A DNA stretch of 6,061 bases from JBGLNJ01 sp964353405 (GTDB taxonomy: Bacteria > Chloroflexota > Anaerolineae > Fen-1058). Where the stretch lies: the NCBI GenBank assembly GCA_964353405.1, contig CAYGWJ010000017.1, positions 1 to 6,061 on the forward strand, read 5' to 3'. A program made the position numbers and the translations under genes. A model generated the notes under the pieces. The model had not been told where the DNA came from. It made no database searches and was given only the letters and a program-made list of their open reading frames with translations. Of the stretch, positions 3,860 to 6,061 are shown piece after piece. Each line of letters begins with the position of its first letter. Positions within the stretch are counted from its first letter, which is position 1.

Positions 3860-6061
3860 CGGAAACACCGTAATCGTCACTGCCGGGCTGACCAACTCGC
3901 GTCCGTTTCGATCCACACCGCGCGCGGTAAAGGTGTGTGTGCCAGGCTCGAGCGTCCACAACGTGCGCGCGGTAGCGGGTTGGTCATTGAACGTAGCAAT
4001 GACTTGATCGTCCACCAACAGCGTCAAAGTGGAAAGCTGAATCGTGTTGCCAACTTGCGCGGACACGGGAATGCGTTGGGTCTCACGCGGCGTGACCGGC
4101 GAAATCTGATAGACTGTCCCTTGATCGGGATGGGTAATTTGGAGATCAAAGGTCAGAGTTTGGCTGTCTGCGGTCTGCGGCCCGCGGTCGGCGGTCAACA
4201 AGTCATTCGACGTCTCGACGCCGTTATCTCTTGCCCATTCTAACGCTTCGGAGGGCAAAACCAGCATTGTCTGCTCGATGACGCGACTGAGTGGCGTGCT
4301 CGCGCTCGCAAGTTGACCGGTGGCGGCGTCAATCTTGAAGCGGCGATAGAACGTGTCGAGCTGCGTGGGCTGTGTGCCTTCGATAAAGATTTCGGTGCGC
4401 GTATGAGGGCAAGGCGCATCAGGATTCGGCGGCAGGCCCGACATCGCGCAGACCTGGACGCGCACCAGGCCGGGCGGCTCGCGGAAATCGAGCGCCGGGC
4501 GACCGAGCAATGCCATCTGCATGAACTCGTGCCAGATCGGCCCCGCCCCCGTAATACCAGAGACATTCTCCATCGGCTGGTTATCGGCGTTGCCCACCCA
4601 CACACCCACCACCAGGTCCGGCGTATAGCCCAGCGTCCAGTTGTCGCGCCAGTCAGAGGTGGTGCCGGTCTTGGCCGCCGCGGGCCGGTCGAGCTTGAGC
4701 ACGCTTCCCTCACCGAACGCGGGCGCGCGCGCTTTGTCGTCAGACAAGATATTGGTTATCAGGTAGGCTACGCGCTCATCGAGCACACGGTCGCCTGCGT
4801 GATAGACCCACTGGTAACGCAGTTGCCCACGCATATCGGCCACGCGCGTCACGGTCACCGGCTCGACGCGCAAGCCGCCATTGGCAAACGCGCCAAAAGC
4901 CGTCGCCATGTCGATCAGCCTCACCTCCCCGCCGCCCAACGTGAGCGCCAATCCGTATCGCCCGCCGTCGCTGAACGTGCTGATGCCCATCTGCCGCGCC
5001 AGGCGAATCATGGTATCCAGTCCGACGTGATCGAGCACCTTGACAGCCGGCAGGTTAAAAGAACTCGCCAGAGCTTGGCGCACCAGCACCGGGCCATGAT
5101 AGCGCAGGTCATAGTTGCGCGGGACGTAAGGCTCGCCCTCTCTAGTTGTAAAGCTCGTGCGAACGTCGAGGACCATCGTCGCCGGTGTGTATGGATCGGC
5201 CCGGCGCGGGTCGAACGCGGCCGCATAAGTGATCGGCTTGATGGACGAGCCAGGCTGGCGCAGCGCGAGCGTGGCATTGACCGCGCCGCTGATCTGGAGA
5301 TCAAAATAGTCCGGGCTGCCCAACATCGCAAGGATTTCGCCCGTGCGCGGGTCAAGCGCGACGACGGCGGCGTTGTTGACGTTGCGCGGCGGCTTACCTT
5401 CGCCGGGATTTTGTAGCTCGTCGAGTCGGCGGCGGACGATGTCTTGTGCAGCGTTCTGCCAGTCCAGATCAAGTGTCGTCGTGACATCAAGTCCTTCACG
5501 GAAGATATCCTCTGGTGTAAAGTGATCTTGCAGCCACGCGCGGACGTACATCACCCAATGCGGCGCCTGGATAGGGAACGGCACAGCGGCCCAGTGCAGC
5601 GCCTCATCTTTTGCCAGCCGCGCATTGTCGGCGGTGATGTAACCTTGTCGGGTCATCAGGTCGAGCACCACCCCTTGGCGCTCTCGCGCGGCTGCCGGGT
5701 TCGCTAGCGGATCATACGTGGCCGGCGCTTGTGGCAAGCCTGCCAACAGCGCGCACTCGGACAAATCCAGCTCGCCCACGTGCTTGCTGAAATACGTTTG
5801 CGCTGCCGCTTCGATGCCATACGCCAGGTTGCCATAGTTCGCTTCGTTCAGATAGAGTTCAAGAATCTGGTCTTTGGTGTACGCGCGCGCCAATCGCCAG
5901 GCCAGGATGCTTTCGCGCAGCTTGCGCGTGAGCGTGCGTTGTGTCCGCTCCTGCGGCGAAAGCAACAGATTGCGCGCCAGTTGCTGCGTAATCGTCGAGC
6001 CGCCTGAAAGCACCTCGCCTCCGCGCAGATTGATCCACATCGCACGGAGAATCGCGTAAAC
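3857..6061 (-). CDS. pbpC: Penicillin-binding protein 1C, bifunctional peptidoglycan synthase (5' end outside window)
   Basis: The frame is open to the window edge, giving 734 residues that begin VYAILRAMWINLRGG; the ATG at 6040 is internal. Numbering from the first visible residue, the GT51 glycosyltransferase part has GGSTITQQ at 20-27, RKLRE at 46-50 and KDQILELYLN at 63-72; the first GT51 motif, with its catalytic glutamate, would lie upstream. The transpeptidase domain is complete: SSIK (nucleophile serine 272), SFN at 334-336 and KTGT at 464-467. After it come VCAMSGLPP and IFIEGTQPT, typical of PBP1C, then a linker, and from about 637 a beta-rich C-terminal domain of the BiPBP_C type ending LEPGTHTFTARG and VTITVFP. 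The enzyme polymerises lipid II glycan strands and cross-links stem peptides at the outer face of the cytoplasmic membrane. The usual N-terminal membrane anchor must lie outside. No alpha-2-macroglobulin gene, its frequent neighbour in proteobacteria, lies downstream. Membership of the 1C class rests on the C-terminal domain and is fairly sure. Confidence 0.93.
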   Translation of the reverse strand, partial: VYAILRAMWINLRGGEVLSGGSTITQQLARNLLLSPQERTQRTLTRKLRESILAWRLARAYTKDQILELYLNEANYGNLAYGIEAAAQTYFSKHVGELDLSECALLAGLPQAPATYDPLANPAAARERQGVVLDLMTRQGYITADNARLAKDEALHWAAVPFPIQAPHWVMYVRAWLQDHFTPEDIFREGLDVTTTLDLDWQNAAQDIVRRRLDELQNPGEGKPPRNVNNAAVVALDPRTGEILAMLGSPDYFDLQISGAVNATLALRQPGSSIKPITYAAAFDPRRADPYTPATMVLDVRTSFTTREGEPYVPRNYDLRYHGPVLVRQALASSFNLPAVKVLDHVGLDTMIRLARQMGISTFSDGGRYGLALTLGGGEVRLIDMATAFGAFANGGLRVEPVTVTRVADMRGQLRYQWVYHAGDRVLDERVAYLITNILSDDKARAPAFGEGSVLKLDRPAAAKTGTTSDWRDNWTLGYTPDLVVGVWVGNADNQPMENVSGITGAGPIWHEFMQMALLGRPALDFREPPGLVRVQVCAMSGLPPNPDAPCPHTRTEIFIEGTQPTQLDTFYRRFKIDAATGQLASASTPLSRVIEQTMLVLPSEALEWARDNGVETSNDLLTADRGPQTADSQTLTFDLQITHPDQGTVYQISPVTPRETQRIPVSAQVGNTIQLSTLTLLVDDQVIATFNDQPATARTLWTLEPGTHTFTARGVDRNGRELVSPAVTITVFP
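4162..4196. repeat. Five degenerate 7-bp tandem repeats inside pbpC
   Basis: On the + strand the units are GGCTGTC, TGCGGTC, TGCGGCC, CGCGGTC and GGCGGTC, consensus YGCGGTC. On the coding strand they specify TADRGPQTADS in the linker between the transpeptidase part and the C-terminal domain. Because 7 is not a multiple of 3, adding or losing one unit would shift the frame; three units would not. Confidence 0.7.

Noticed and set aside
4313..5416. Long open frame of 367 codons on the + strand
   Set aside because: It is fully antisense to pbpC, rich in Arg and His as expected from the opposite strand of GC-rich coding DNA, and has no recognisable domain.

Overview
The window looks like a chromosomal fragment of a GC-rich bacterium, most likely Chloroflexota and probably near Anaerolineae. 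This is inferred from three things: a secreted beta-sandwich protein ending in the aromatic-Leu-Pro-aliphatic tail (YLPIVLK) common on exported proteins of that phylum, a penicillin-binding protein 1C, and a short stand-alone proline dehydrogenase. No rRNA, tRNA, CRISPR array, integrase or transposase is visible.

Layout from left to right. Bases 1-1260 (+) hold the C-terminal 419 residues of a large exported multidomain protein; its start lies outside the window. It converges on a proline dehydrogenase gene (1452-2369, -), and a GC-rich hairpin at 1279-1308 lies between them, able to act as a terminator for both. The proline dehydrogenase gene is divergent from a response-regulator gene (2555-3373, +) that joins a phospho-acceptor receiver domain to a C-terminal Roadblock/LC7-like domain instead of a DNA-binding domain. 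The 185 bp between the two start codons hold a candidate extended -10 overlapped by an 8-bp inverted repeat.

Bases 3374-3856 have no convincing intact gene but are dense in structure. A 74-bp sequence occurs twice in direct orientation, 196 bp apart, with 70/74 identity. Each copy forms a long imperfect hairpin and is followed by a second hairpin. All four differences between the copies spare the predicted pairing, and the 17-nt tip of the second hairpin is quite different in the two copies yet self-complementary in both. Two more hairpins and a short protein-like remnant with no start codon lie in the same gap.

The right third (3857-6061, -) is most of a class A penicillin-binding protein 1C. 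It keeps most of the glycosyltransferase domain, the whole transpeptidase domain and the PBP1C-type C-terminal domain; the N-terminus is cut by the window edge. Its interdomain linker is partly encoded by five degenerate 7-bp tandem repeats.

The genes do not form one operon. Transcription runs convergent, divergent, then convergent, so these look like four independent housekeeping, signalling or cell-surface units. The least explained part is the structured direct repeat between the response regulator and pbpC.
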